From Bacillus sp. AFS059628 (GTDB taxonomy: Bacteria > Bacillota > Bacilli > Bacillales > Bacillaceae_G): DNA of 64,000 nt. The notes beneath the pieces are model-generated. The model had not been told where the DNA came from, did no database searches, and worked only from the letters and a program-made list of their open reading frames with translations. The translations under genes were made by a program, and so were the position numbers. Positions within the stretch are counted from its first letter, which is position 1; every line of letters starts with the position of its first letter. The stretch is taken from NCBI RefSeq assembly GCF_002571225.1, contig NZ_NVEC01000073.1:1-64000 (forward strand), written 5' to 3'. Below are positions 39,363 to 47,459 of the stretch, one piece after another.

Positions 39363-40595
39363 TTATTGTTCCAGTTGCTTTTCTTTTGAAAGCTCAAACG
39401 CACTATGTAATGCATTTACAGCCTCCACTAAATCCGTTTCTTTTACAAGAACCCAAATTGTCGTATGACTATCTGCTGATTGCAGAATTTGAATACCTTT
39501 TTCAGCTAAAGCTGTAACGATTTTCGCAGTAACCCCTGGGTATCCTGCCATTCCAGCTCCTACAATAGATACTTTTGCACAATGTTCTGTCACAATTGGC
39601 TCGTATCCAAGGTTTTGTAATAATTCAACTGCACGATTTGCAACATTATCACTTACCGTATAAGCTACCCCAGTAGGTGAAATGTTAATTAAATCGACAC
39701 TGATTCCTTCATTCGCCATTTCTTTAAACACATGCTGCTGCAAATCATATGCTGTTTCTTTTGCAAGCACTTTAATTTGCGTCACATTTGATACATGTGC
39801 GATACCTGTAACAGGACGTTCTTCTACATCACGACCTTTTGTCGCACCGTCAGATGCTGAAATAAGCGTACCTTCACTATCAGAATACGTAGAACGTACA
39901 CGAAGTGGCACTTTCGCATGCATCGCAATTTCAACTGCACGTGGATGAACCACTTTTGCACCTTGGTAAGCCATGTTACAAATTTCGTTATACGTTACAG
40001 TTTGAAGATGACGTGCATCTTTTACAATGCGAGGATCCGCAGTCATAACACCTTCTACATCTGTGAAGATATCAATAAATTCAGCATGAAGCGCAACACC
40101 TAACGCTGAAGCTGAAGTATCGCTACCCCCGCGTCCAAGTGTTGTCGTATCACCTTTTTTCGTTTGCCCTTGGAATCCTGTAACAACGATTACATCTACA
40201 TTTTCTAGCTCTTCATGTATACGATCGCAATTCATTTCAATAATCTTAGCATTTGTAAAATCATCATTTGTTACAAAACCAGCTTGTGCACCATTTAATG
40301 CCGCTGCTTTTATACCGTTCTCATTTAACATGTTAGAGAAAACGATTGCTGAGATTAATTCTCCGCATGATAATAACAAATCTTGCTCACGATTAGAAAT
40401 GTGAGATTCCTCTTGATTTACAAGGCTCAACAAAGTATCCGTTGCATATGGTTCACCTTTACGACCCATAGCAGATACGACAGTAACTACTTTATAACCC
40501 ACATCTAGCGATTTTTTTATATGATGAAGCGCATGCTTACGTCCATTTTCATCACGTACAGATGTGCCACCAAATTTTTGAACAATAATTTTCAT
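39363..40595 (-). CDS. dapG: aspartate kinase I (DapG type)
   Basis: Phosphorylates aspartate at the start of the diaminopimelate/lysine pathway. The N-terminal kinase domain opens KIIVQKFGGTSVRD and includes GRGGSDTSASAL. Two C-terminal ACT domains (from about residue 265) bind the feedback effector, diaminopimelate in B. subtilis DapG. The start MKIIVQKF is chosen because GAAGGTG lies six bases before it, giving 410 aa. It lies between asd and dapA in one operon. Confidence 0.95.
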   Translation of the reverse strand: MKIIVQKFGGTSVRDENGRKHALHHIKKSLDVGYKVVTVVSAMGRKGEPYATDTLLSLVNQEESHISNREQDLLLSCGELISAIVFSNMLNENGIKAAALNGAQAGFVTNDDFTNAKIIEMNCDRIHEELENVDVIVVTGFQGQTKKGDTTTLGRGGSDTSASALGVALHAEFIDIFTDVEGVMTADPRIVKDARHLQTVTYNEICNMAYQGAKVVHPRAVEIAMHAKVPLRVRSTYSDSEGTLISASDGATKGRDVEERPVTGIAHVSNVTQIKVLAKETAYDLQQHVFKEMANEGISVDLINISPTGVAYTVSDNVANRAVELLQNLGYEPIVTEHCAKVSIVGAGMAGYPGVTAKIVTALAEKGIQILQSADSHTTIWVLVKETDLVEAVNALHSAFELSKEKQLEQ

Positions 40596-40618
40596 ATTTT
40601 GCACCTTCTCTTAGCCGT

Positions 40619-41665
40619 TTACACTAATTGTAATTTTACTAAGCGCTCTGCAATTTGAACAGAATTCCATGCAGCGCCTTTTAATAAGTTATCAGATACG
40701 ACCCAAAGATGGAATCCTTTATCGTTATTTAAATCTTTACGGATTCTTCCAACAAATACTTCGTTTTTACCTACTGCAGTAGCTGGCATTGGATATAATT
40801 GCTCTTCTGGGTTATCTTGCAGAACGATACCTTCCGCATTTGCAAGTAAGTTCTTTAATTCTTCTACTGTTACGCCTTCTTTTTCTACTTCGATGTAAAC
40901 AGACTCAGAGTGACCTGATACAACTGGTAAACGTACACATGTTGCTGCTACTTCTAATTCAGGCATATGCATAATTTTTTTCGTTTCATTAATCATTTTC
41001 ATTTCTTCAAATGTAAATCCATTATCTTGGAACTTATCAATCTGTGGAATCGCGTTGAAAGCGATTGGGAAATGTTTCTTATCACCTGATACAGGTAAAA
41101 CATTCGCCTTCACTTCTTCACCATTTAAGATTGCTTGTGATTGTTCATGAAGTTCTTCAATCGCTGCCGCACCAGCACCTGATACAGCTTGATATGTGGA
41201 AACGATTACTCGTTTTAAACCATATTGCTGACGAACTGGCTCAAGAGCTACTACCATTTGAATTGTAGAACAGTTTGGATTTGCGATAATACCATTATGT
41301 TCTTTTAAGTCATTTTCATTTACTTCAGGTACAACAAGTGGCACGTTTTCTGTCATACGGAATGCACTTGTATTATCAACAACAATCGCACCGCGCTTTG
41401 CTGCTTCTGGCGCTAATTGTTTTGATACAGATCCACCAGCACTAAATAGTGCGATATCTACTCCTTCAAAACTTTCAGGAGTTGCCTCTTGAACTGTAAA
41501 TTCTTCGCCTTTAAATACAAGTTTCTTACCTGCAGATCGTTTAGATGAAAGTAACGTTAATTTCCCGATTGGAAATTCTCGTTTCTCTAAAGTATTTAAC
41601 ATTTGTTCACCAACTGCGCCGGTTGCTCCAACTACAGCGACATGAAAAGTTTTTTGCTTTTCCAT
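40619..41665 (-). CDS. asd: aspartate-semialdehyde dehydrogenase
   Basis: Reduces aspartyl phosphate to aspartate semialdehyde with NADPH. The N-terminus has the nucleotide-binding [11 protein letters not shown], and the catalytic Cys is in NPNCSTIQM (about residue 130). The ATG is favoured over the GTG just before it because GGGGC lies at better spacing; the product is 348 aa. It normally lies directly behind dpaB. Here the upstream gene is only a 3' remnant because of the prophage, so its vegetative or sporulation promoter may have changed. Confidence 0.96.
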   Translation of the reverse strand: MEKQKTFHVAVVGATGAVGEQMLNTLEKREFPIGKLTLLSSKRSAGKKLVFKGEEFTVQEATPESFEGVDIALFSAGGSVSKQLAPEAAKRGAIVVDNTSAFRMTENVPLVVPEVNENDLKEHNGIIANPNCSTIQMVVALEPVRQQYGLKRVIVSTYQAVSGAGAAAIEELHEQSQAILNGEEVKANVLPVSGDKKHFPIAFNAIPQIDKFQDNGFTFEEMKMINETKKIMHMPELEVAATCVRLPVVSGHSESVYIEVEKEGVTVEELKNLLANAEGIVLQDNPEEQLYPMPATAVGKNEVFVGRIRKDLNNDKGFHLWVVSDNLLKGAAWNSVQIAERLVKLQLV

Positions 41666-41815
41666 CACTATGCCCCTTTCTAGATACCAATCCTTCTATA
41701 ACTTAGAATCAGAAGGAGTATACAATACCCCTTCTAATCTTAATAACGTTAATTTTATCATATTCTACAGTAAGAATGATGGTTTCATCAAAAATTGTCC
41801 GTTTTTTTTCGTTTC

Positions 41816-42004
41816 TTAATTCATATATCTGAATTTTTCTACGACAACCGGTTGCAATTGCTTCCCTTGCAGCGCTTCTAACACTGTATCTTCCAGTAGC
41901 TCCATGCGAGCTACCATTGAGTTCGGTTTTTTCTCTGGTGCATCTTGACCGAATGGAACGAAGTAGATGTTTTTTGTTGCCATTAGGCGCATGAGGTTGA
42001 CTCC
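41816..42004 (-). pseudogene. dpaB: 3' part of dpaB (spoVFB), dipicolinate synthase subunit B, cut by prophage
   Basis: The minus-strand frame encodes the last 62 residues of DpaB, from GVNLMRLMATKNIYFVPFGQ through KPNSMVARMELLEDTV to the C-terminus EKFRYMN and a stop. About 135 N-terminal residues are missing. Upstream of Gly the reading frame continues only as unrelated, AT-rich prophage-end sequence with no start codon or ribosome binding site. DpaA-DpaB make dipicolinate in the mother cell, so the gene must be rebuilt by excision for normal spore DPA. The rest of the gene should lie at the far prophage end outside this window. Confidence 0.88.
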
Positions 42005-42010
42005 AACAGG
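41990..42010. other. prophage attachment junction within dpaB
   Basis: Homology to DpaB ends around the GGAGTC codons (42004-41999, minus strand), so the recombination core must lie at or just left of this point. The core length cannot be fixed without the other junction. Confidence 0.7.
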
Positions 42011-42199
42011 GTGATAACAAAAGAAGGAATTTTTTATTTCTTCTATTATATATAAATCATGCTTAGTTAAATTGTTATAACTTCATAATATGGAAGCAAA
42101 AATTCCAAAGTATATATTTTATTATTTCATAAACAACCCTAACATCTCTAAAGTTTGATATAATAATATCGTTATTATTTCATCTAGGAGGTTTTTTAT

Positions 42200-42841
42200 T
42201 TGTTTAGTGCATTAACATTTTTATTTTTACTATTATCAGTGCTAGCAATAATTGCATTGATTATAGGTCTAATTAAACCAGGGAAAGTAATTCGTTTTGG
42301 CAACAAAAAAACAAGAGGTCTAGTTATATTAATTTTCTTACCGATATTATTCATTTCGTTTATTTTAACAGGTGTATTTGCTAATAAGTCAATAAATCCA
42401 GAAGAAAGAGCTGCAATTGATAAAAAAAGAACTGAAGAAAAAGTATTAAAAGAAAAACAAGAGCAAGAGAAGAGTGAAAAGGAAAAAGAAGAGCAGGAAA
42501 TAAAAGCTAAAGAAGAGAAAAAGGCTGCTGAAGAAAAACGTAAACAAGAAGAAGCTCAAAAACAAGAGGAACAACGTAAACAAGAAGAAGCTCAAAAACA
42601 AGAGGAACAACGCAAACTTGAGGAAGCTCAAAAACAAGAGGAACAACGTAAACTTGAGGAAGCTCAAAAACAACAGGAATCTACTAGTAAATCTACCATT
42701 AATAACAGCGATGCTAGTGAAAGTTTCTCAAATTGTACAGAATTACGAAAAAAATACCCGAATGGAGTACCATCTTCTCATCCGGCATACAGCGCTAAGT
42801 TAGATCGTGATAAAGACGGATTTGCTTGCGAAAAAAAATAA
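42200..42841 (+). CDS. membrane protein with Excalibur calcium-binding domain
   Basis: A 213-aa protein with two hydrophobic segments at about residues 2-24 and 33-56. A long, charged, helical Glu/Lys/Gln stretch follows (about 75-160), containing four tandem 12-residue units. The C-terminus is an Excalibur domain with SNCTELRKKYPNGV and the calcium loop DRDKDGFACE. The start is TTG with AGGAGG eight bases upstream. The domain is typical of cell-surface proteins of Gram-positive bacteria and their phages; its job here is unknown. It is the first gene inside the attachment junction. Confidence 0.8.
   Translation: MFSALTFLFLLLSVLAIIALIIGLIKPGKVIRFGNKKTRGLVILIFLPILFISFILTGVFANKSINPEERAAIDKKRTEEKVLKEKQEQEKSEKEKEEQEIKAKEEKKAAEEKRKQEEAQKQEEQRKQEEAQKQEEQRKLEEAQKQEEQRKLEEAQKQQESTSKSTINNSDASESFSNCTELRKKYPNGVPSSHPAYSAKLDRDKDGFACEKK
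42539..42682 (+). repeat. four tandem 36-bp repeats
   Basis: Each unit encodes RKQEEAQKQEEQ or a close variant. The first two copies are identical at DNA level, and the last two carry a few changes (CTT for CAA). Copy number may change by slippage without breaking the frame. Confidence 0.85.
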
Positions 42842-42967
42842 TCTAATACAATTGCATCGTTACAACAGATAGAGCAATTCAGGCAAGCTGAAGCTGATTC
42901 CGGAAACACATTGATCCTAAAAGGAACAGGTACTAAATTCTACAGAAAAAATATAACTAGTACATAA
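42842..42967 (+). pseudogene. in-frame remnant directly after the Excalibur gene stop
   Basis: After the TAA the same frame stays open for 41 codons, with coding-like content (SLQQIEQFRQAEADSG, then TLILKGTGTKFYRKN), until a second TAA. No start codon with a ribosome binding site precedes it. It looks like the C-terminal stub of another gene joined here by deletion; the parent family is not recognised. Confidence 0.35.
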
Positions 42968-43446
42968 AAAGTAGGTGTTTAAAATAAAAAGAAATTCTAC
43001 CTCTATGAAAGTCACTCGTTCAATATTTAACGCATTTCGTTTGTTGAGTAGAATAATAAATCCAATATTAAAAGCATTATCCAAAAGTAAATTTTAAATC
43101 TCATAAATATTAAAATCCCCTTCTGCATATAGGTGCAAAAGGGGATTTTTTCAAATTATTCTATTCGTTCTACAGACAGTACTCATAGATAAATAAGAAA
43201 CGGTGTATATTTACACTAACATTTATAAAGATGAAAATCAATATATAATTATCTACATATAGAACCAGATAATAATTTTGTTCATAAAACTATTCTTTTG
43301 TAAGAAAATATTTAACATATATAGACTTCATTTACAATTAAGCAGATTCTATTTCACGCGAATATTATTATATTAATCTAAAGTTTCCGTATTTACATTT
43401 TTTTCTTTTTATCTCATAATTTTAATTGGGGAAAGGGAGGAAAAAA
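42968..43446. other. non-coding stretch in the cargo region
   Basis: This contains a terminator at 43,112-43,151 and the likely promoter of the toxin gene. A possible 30-codon frame at 43,005-43,097 would give a short, basic, amphipathic peptide (RSIFNAFRLLSRIINPILKA), but no ribosome binding site supports it. Confidence 0.35.
43112..43151 (+). terminator. terminator in the cargo region
   Basis: AAAATCCCCTT and AAGGGGATTTT form an 11-bp stem around a 16-base loop, followed by a T-run on the plus strand. Confidence 0.75.
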
Positions 43447-44364
43447 ATGGTCCAAATCAAAGTAACACCTGAAATGCTAGAAGAAGTTGCTAATCGTGCA
43501 AATAATACCAGAATCGCATTAGAATCTATACATAATAATTTATGTAATGAAATTGATCAATTGTGTTTTCAATGGATTGGTGCCTCTAATCAACAATTCG
43601 TTCAAATGTTCAATGATGCGAGACCAAAAGCTTTTACATCTATCAATTCAATTATACAAGTGGAAGAAGATTTAAAACGAATTGCTGAAAAATTCCGTAA
43701 CACAGATAATCAAGATGTTACAATGGAAGAAGGGGCAATGTGTGGTAAGCCTTCTTCTGAAGAAAAAGGCTTTGATAGCGGTAAACTAGCTCGAGATATT
43801 ACTGGTGAATTAACTGGTGAGTATGATATTCGACGTGCTTGGGATGGTGTCGATCCATCTACTGGCGAAAAACTTTCAACCTGGGATAGAATTTTTGCAG
43901 GCGGAATGGCAGTAGCTGGAATCACACCTCTTGGAAAACTCGCTAAAGTTGGAAAAGGTGTAAAAATGACTGCGGATGCAGCTCAAGCTACTAAAGCTGC
44001 TAAAACTGCTAGAGCTACTGAAAATTATAAAGCTCATCTTGAGAGACAAGACAAATTATTAACTAGTAATGGCGCATATCGTAAAGCTAGACGTAACGCC
44101 GGAATCCCAAACTCTACTCCACGCCAAAAACCTACTCAAATCTTTGATGGAACTAGCGAACATAGGTGGGTAGAAGAATATTCTAATATTAAGAATGAAA
44201 AAGTATATATAATTGAGCATAGAGAAGATAAAATGGGAAGGGGTTCCCATTTCCATACTGCAGACGATGAAAAAGGAAGCCCCCTGGAAAAAGGAAGATA
44301 TAATCAACACCCTGGACATTACCCGGAAGATTTTGAAGGATACAAGAAAAAAGGAAAAAAATAA
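43447..44364 (+). CDS. WXG100/pre-toxin polymorphic toxin
   Basis: A 305-aa protein built like a type VII-secreted toxin. The first about 95 residues are a WXG100-type helical hairpin with the Trp-x-Gly turn in FQWIGAS. Residues about 115-185 match a pre-toxin linker (YDIRRAWDGVDPSTGEKLS, then AGITPLGKLAKVGKG). The C-terminal about 100 residues start with ARRNAGIPNS and end in a His-rich block (HFHTADDEKG, RYNQHPGHYPEDF), suggestive of a metal-dependent nuclease. The start is the ATG with AGGGAGG six bases upstream. The following gene is probably its immunity protein. The exact toxin family is not certain. Confidence 0.8.
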   Translation: MVQIKVTPEMLEEVANRANNTRIALESIHNNLCNEIDQLCFQWIGASNQQFVQMFNDARPKAFTSINSIIQVEEDLKRIAEKFRNTDNQDVTMEEGAMCGKPSSEEKGFDSGKLARDITGELTGEYDIRRAWDGVDPSTGEKLSTWDRIFAGGMAVAGITPLGKLAKVGKGVKMTADAAQATKAAKTARATENYKAHLERQDKLLTSNGAYRKARRNAGIPNSTPRQKPTQIFDGTSEHRWVEEYSNIKNEKVYIIEHREDKMGRGSHFHTADDEKGSPLEKGRYNQHPGHYPEDFEGYKKKGKK

Positions 44365-44386
44365 GAAACTAAAGGTGTGAAAAGCT

Positions 44387-44887
44387 TTGAGTAATATGAA
44401 TAAAAGCCGAATCGAAATTCTAAAAATGAAGGCAAAAAGAAACGCTAGTAGAAAAGAACTGATAGATGAACTTTCTAATATTGTTACGATTTCTATGGAC
44501 TCATTTATGGATGCAGAATCTAATGATTTATTTTGTAAAGAATTATTTAATACGCTAGAACAAAATTCAAACATAAAAAAATTTGGTAGCACTGATTATG
44601 AAGAAAACGGAAGACTATCAATAGCGCTGTTAAAAGAAACAGCTAAAACCATTAAATTTCCAGTTAACCAAGGGAGACTCTTTTTCTCTAAGGGTGGTAA
44701 AATTGAAGCAGTTAAGCTAAACATTGCTGAAGTATTTGATAATTTAGAAGAGTTATCAACCATATCAAGATTTCTAACTGGGTATGCGGATTTTGTATTA
44801 GTTGGTGATGATTTAGAATTCGGCGTATGTATCGAAAGAACGGAATATCATTATGAATTCAGTATGTGGGGAATAACGAAAATCTAA
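44387..44887 (+). CDS. putative immunity protein for the adjacent toxin
   Basis: The call is mainly from context: a 166-aa soluble protein starting 22 bases after the toxin stop, on the same strand, with AAAGGTG nine bases before a TTG start. The sequence is acidic, with no signal peptide or membrane helix. The C-terminal FVLVGDDLEFGVCIERTEYH resembles small beta-rich immunity proteins in style, but I do not recognise the family. It would bind the toxin's C-terminal domain in the producing cell. Confidence 0.6.
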   Translation: MSNMNKSRIEILKMKAKRNASRKELIDELSNIVTISMDSFMDAESNDLFCKELFNTLEQNSNIKKFGSTDYEENGRLSIALLKETAKTIKFPVNQGRLFFSKGGKIEAVKLNIAEVFDNLEELSTISRFLTGYADFVLVGDDLEFGVCIERTEYHYEFSMWGITKI

Positions 44888-45018
44888 ATTATGAAAATAA
44901 TCCACCTTCAGATGATGTAAATCCAATCCTATTGGATGAAAACAATTGGCTTGTATCTAAAAATAATCAATTAGAAGGAATTAGGGTACCTGCTGCTACT
45001 TTGATTCAGATGATATAG
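44866..45018 (+). pseudogene. gene remnant after the immunity gene
   Basis: A different frame from the immunity gene is open across its end and for 43 codons more (NNPPSDDVNPILLDENNWLV, then EGIRVPAATLIQ), ending in TAG. It lacks a convincing start with a ribosome binding site. It may be the 3' end of a second, degenerated immunity-type gene, or a frameshifted tail. Confidence 0.35.
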
Positions 45019-45037
45019 AATGGCGTTGAAGATAGAT

Positions 45038-45069
45038 AAAAAGGTTCTCTTAACTGAGAGCCTTTTTTC
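45038..45069 (+). terminator. terminator after the toxin-immunity genes
   Basis: AAAAAGGTTCTC and GAGAGCCTTTTT pair (one G-U) around a short loop, with a T-run on the plus strand. Confidence 0.75.
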
Positions 45070-45152
45070 ACTTTACCTCACATACACATAGGCTTTATTT
45101 GCTGTTACATAGTTAGAGTACCCTATAAAAAATAATACAGGAGTAATAAACA

Positions 45153-45542
45153 ATGAATGTAAAAATAGTAGATATATCAGAAAAGTTATTAGATGGATAT
45201 AAAGTATTAGTTCAAGTTGATAGCAGTCAATTTATCGCTGAGTGGGATGGCGATAAACCAGAAAAAAATGAAAACTATAATGTCGAAATAGATATAGATG
45301 ATGAATTTATATGGAATACAAATATAGCCTTTTCAGATGAAAATGCAAATGCAATAATTCAGAATGAGGAAGGCTTTAAAGTCATCGCTAAGCTAGATTA
45401 TAACAGTGAGGATAACTTAGCAACACTAAATGTCTATGATAGTATAGTACTAATTGATATAGAAGGAATCGAGCAAGATATAGCAAATGAATGGGTAGAA
45501 ATGCAATGCACTTCAATTAAATTATTTAATACCAATTTATAA
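45153..45542 (+). CDS. hypothetical acidic protein in prophage cargo
   Basis: A 129-aa, strongly acidic protein with AGGAG close upstream of the ATG. It has no cysteine-rich motif apart from a single Cys near the end, no signal peptide and no membrane segment. Alternating short hydrophobic and acidic stretches suggest a compact beta-rich fold. It sits after the toxin-immunity genes with its own transcription unit, so an additional immunity or anti-phage role is possible, but nothing in the sequence proves it. Confidence 0.6.
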   Translation: MNVKIVDISEKLLDGYKVLVQVDSSQFIAEWDGDKPEKNENYNVEIDIDDEFIWNTNIAFSDENANAIIQNEEGFKVIAKLDYNSEDNLATLNVYDSIVLIDIEGIEQDIANEWVEMQCTSIKLFNTNL

Positions 45543-45607
45543 TAGAAACCAAATACAATAACTATGTCATAGTCGTTATAATGTAGTAAGATATAGCAAA
45601 AGTAAAC

Positions 45608-45650
45608 GTGTATAAAAAAGCCGTTCAATTAGGGCGACTTTTTTATACAC
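45608..45650. terminator. bidirectional terminator between cargo and lysis genes
   Basis: A perfect 13-bp outer stem (GTGTATAAAAAAG with its complement) has T-runs in both directions. It separates the plus-strand cargo from the minus-strand late operon. Confidence 0.8.
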
Positions 45651-45667
45651 CAAACTATTCTTTTGTT

Positions 45668-46477
45668 TTATTTTTTAATGTACTCGTACCACCAGTTTCT
45701 TTCATCCATCCAAGCTGTAATCTTATCAAGCTCGCCATTAGGTAGTATTTCAGTTTGTAAGTACGCTAAACCAGTTAATGGATCAGAGACGACCTTCCCT
45801 TTTGTTCCACGCTCATTCATAGCATTTACGACTTCCTGAACCAATGAAATACCAAAACCACCAGATTTAACATATTGATAGCCACCATTGGCAATAGCTT
45901 GTTCTGGTTGTTTCTCTCCTGTAAACCAAGATAATGATTTACTACCAATTAATTTGTTCAAATCACACTTTCCGATACCTGGTACATTTCCTGTCTCGGT
46001 GTATTGCCAAATATCGCATGGATAAGCTGGCTTGTTACCGCCATAACGAGGAATCCAAACAAAGTCAGATTTTACATTTGCCATACCAAACGGAGCATAC
46101 ATATGATGACCAACGTATAAACCAACTTTCTGAGCACCTAATCGGCGTAATTCATCAATAAATGCTTGTGTGCCCGCTCTCATATCATTCATTGTTTTTA
46201 CTTCCACATCCGCAACCCATACTGTCGCGCTCTTGTCTCCACGATTCCAAAAGTCACGAGCTTCTATTCGTGCATCATTTTCAGAAACGAAGCGACAGAA
46301 TGCATAGTTACCAAAAGGAATACCATGTTGCTTCATGGCTTGTACATATCCTTTATACAATGGATCTACATAATTTGAACCATCTTGTACACGAGCGATG
46401 ATGAAATCAATATATTGCTTTGCTACATCCCAATTAATGTTTCCATTCCATTTTGAAATATCTATAATGTGTCCCAT
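45668..46477 (-). CDS. phage endolysin, GH25 lysozyme
   Basis: A peptidoglycan muramidase for host lysis. The N-terminal glycoside hydrolase 25 domain (about 1-190) shows [10 protein letters not shown] and the catalytic acidic pair in WVADVEV. The C-terminal about 70 residues ([20 protein letters not shown] to the Trp-rich end [11 protein letters not shown]) resemble the wall-binding domain of B. cereus group endolysins (amidase02_C type). There is no signal peptide, so the holin is needed for export. Its ATG overlaps the holin stop. Confidence 0.93.
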   Translation of the reverse strand: MGHIIDISKWNGNINWDVAKQYIDFIIARVQDGSNYVDPLYKGYVQAMKQHGIPFGNYAFCRFVSENDARIEARDFWNRGDKSATVWVADVEVKTMNDMRAGTQAFIDELRRLGAQKVGLYVGHHMYAPFGMANVKSDFVWIPRYGGNKPAYPCDIWQYTETGNVPGIGKCDLNKLIGSKSLSWFTGEKQPEQAIANGGYQYVKSGGFGISLVQEVVNAMNERGTKGKVVSDPLTGLAYLQTEILPNGELDKITAWMDERNWWYEYIKK

Positions 46478-46689
46478 TACTTATCCTCTCCTTCGTTATG
46501 ATTATCAGCAAACCATTTACCAGCTGACGGGTTAGAAATAACACCCGCAGCAGCTAAAATGAATAAGATTATATCTACATATTCCTGATATCTTCCTAAA
46601 TTAAAATGAGGGATAGTATCCATTAATACCATCCCTAACAAAGCAAATAGAGCAACCCATAACCCTCGATTTTTAAGTTTTTCTTTCAT
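46477..46689 (-). CDS. phage holin (phi LC3 family type)
   Basis: A 70-aa protein with two hydrophobic helices (about 10-26 and 37-53) and a charged C-terminal tail. SAGKWFADN is the conserved end of this holin family. It overlaps the endolysin start by one base, the usual holin-endolysin coupling. Confidence 0.88.
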   Translation of the reverse strand: MKEKLKNRGLWVALFALLGMVLMDTIPHFNLGRYQEYVDIILFILAAAGVISNPSAGKWFADNHNEGEDK

Positions 46690-46691
46690 GT

Positions 46692-46973
46692 TTAATTAGC
46701 CTCCTTTTCTAAATTATCAAGACGTTTATGCGCTTGTTTAGAACTTTCTTCTACTCGTGTTACACGCTCTCCAAGAGCGATCATTTGTTTCTCACTAGCT
46801 TTTAAATCGATACGGATATCATCAACACCTTTACGGATATATCCTAATTCCGCTTTCATTTCCGCACTTTGTTGACCATCAGATTTGATGGACTTTGTTT
46901 TGTTTAAAGAATACGCCAAGTAACTAATCGCAAGGGATAACACCGCAATTAGCACACCAATTTCAATCGTCAT
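46692..46973 (-). CDS. XhlA-like membrane protein of the lysis module
   Basis: A 93-aa protein with one N-terminal hydrophobic helix (about 4-22) and a long coiled-coil-like charged part. This is the design of hemolysin XhlA proteins, which assist holins in Bacillus phages. AGGAG precedes the ATG, and the holin follows two bases after the stop. The topology here is N-terminal membrane segment first, unlike classical XhlA, so the name is approximate. Confidence 0.7.
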   Translation of the reverse strand: MTIEIGVLIAVLSLAISYLAYSLNKTKSIKSDGQQSAEMKAELGYIRKGVDDIRIDLKASEKQMIALGERVTRVEESSKQAHKRLDNLEKEAN

Positions 46974-46998
46974 TGGTTCAACTCCTTTTCTAAAAATA

Positions 46999-47032
46999 AA
47001 AAAGCCTGCTTCTGCACGCTTTGGTTTGTTGT
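46999..47032 (-). terminator. hairpin upstream of the lysis genes
   Basis: AAAGCGTGC and GCAGGCTTT pair with one mismatch around AGAA, followed by TTTTTT on the minus strand. It could lower read-through from the tail genes into the lysis genes or work as an attenuator. Confidence 0.5.
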
Positions 47033-47065
47033 AAAAGCCGTATTTTGTTCAAAACAAAAAACAAC

Positions 47066-47443
47066 TTATAGCTGCTCCTTCTCTATTTGTATTGTATTTT
47101 CATTAGTTGGTGGTTTTTGTGATGGATAATTCCCCGTAAGCGATGTATAACATTCTATACAAATGTGCTTTTTCGCAAATCCCATATCTAGTTCATATAC
47201 ACGTGCACCACGTTTACATATTTCGCATTTTGTTGCAATTCTCAGGCAAACAGTTCCATCCCATTCCCTCCATACTTCAACCGTATTCATGCCATTTGCA
47301 AGTCCCGCGTTATCCAATATATTGATTGGAATATTTACGAAGACTCCATTATCTGATCTTTCTAAGTCTACTAGATAGCCCATAAACTGCGTTACATCCC
47401 CAGGTTGAGGAGGTGCAACAGGTGAATTTTGATTCTGATTCAT
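47066..47443 (-). CDS. hypothetical phage protein with four-cysteine zinc-binding motif
   Basis: A 125-aa protein whose middle contains CEICKRG and, 20 residues on, CIECYTS. These two CxxC pairs suit one zinc ion. The N-terminus is Pro/Gln-rich. It lies between the large tail protein and the lysis genes, a place where phages often keep small tail or accessory proteins. I do not recognise a function. Confidence 0.6.
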   Translation of the reverse strand: MNQNQNSPVAPPQPGDVTQFMGYLVDLERSDNGVFVNIPINILDNAGLANGMNTVEVWREWDGTVCLRIATKCEICKRGARVYELDMGFAKKHICIECYTSLTGNYPSQKPPTNENTIQIEKEQL

Positions 47444-47459
47444 GTACTATTACTCCTTT

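Noticed and set aside
41709-42020. 103-codon minus-strand frame at the prophage border
   Set aside because: It is out of frame with the clear dpaB 3' end on the same strand, which matches DpaB residue by residue.
42446-42673. 75-codon minus-strand Phe/Leu-rich frame
   Set aside because: It is the antisense of the Glu/Lys/Gln repeat region of the Excalibur gene and is low-complexity.
42539-42682. Tandem repeats considered as a CRISPR array
   Set aside because: The 36-bp units are contiguous with no spacers and lie in frame in a coding gene.
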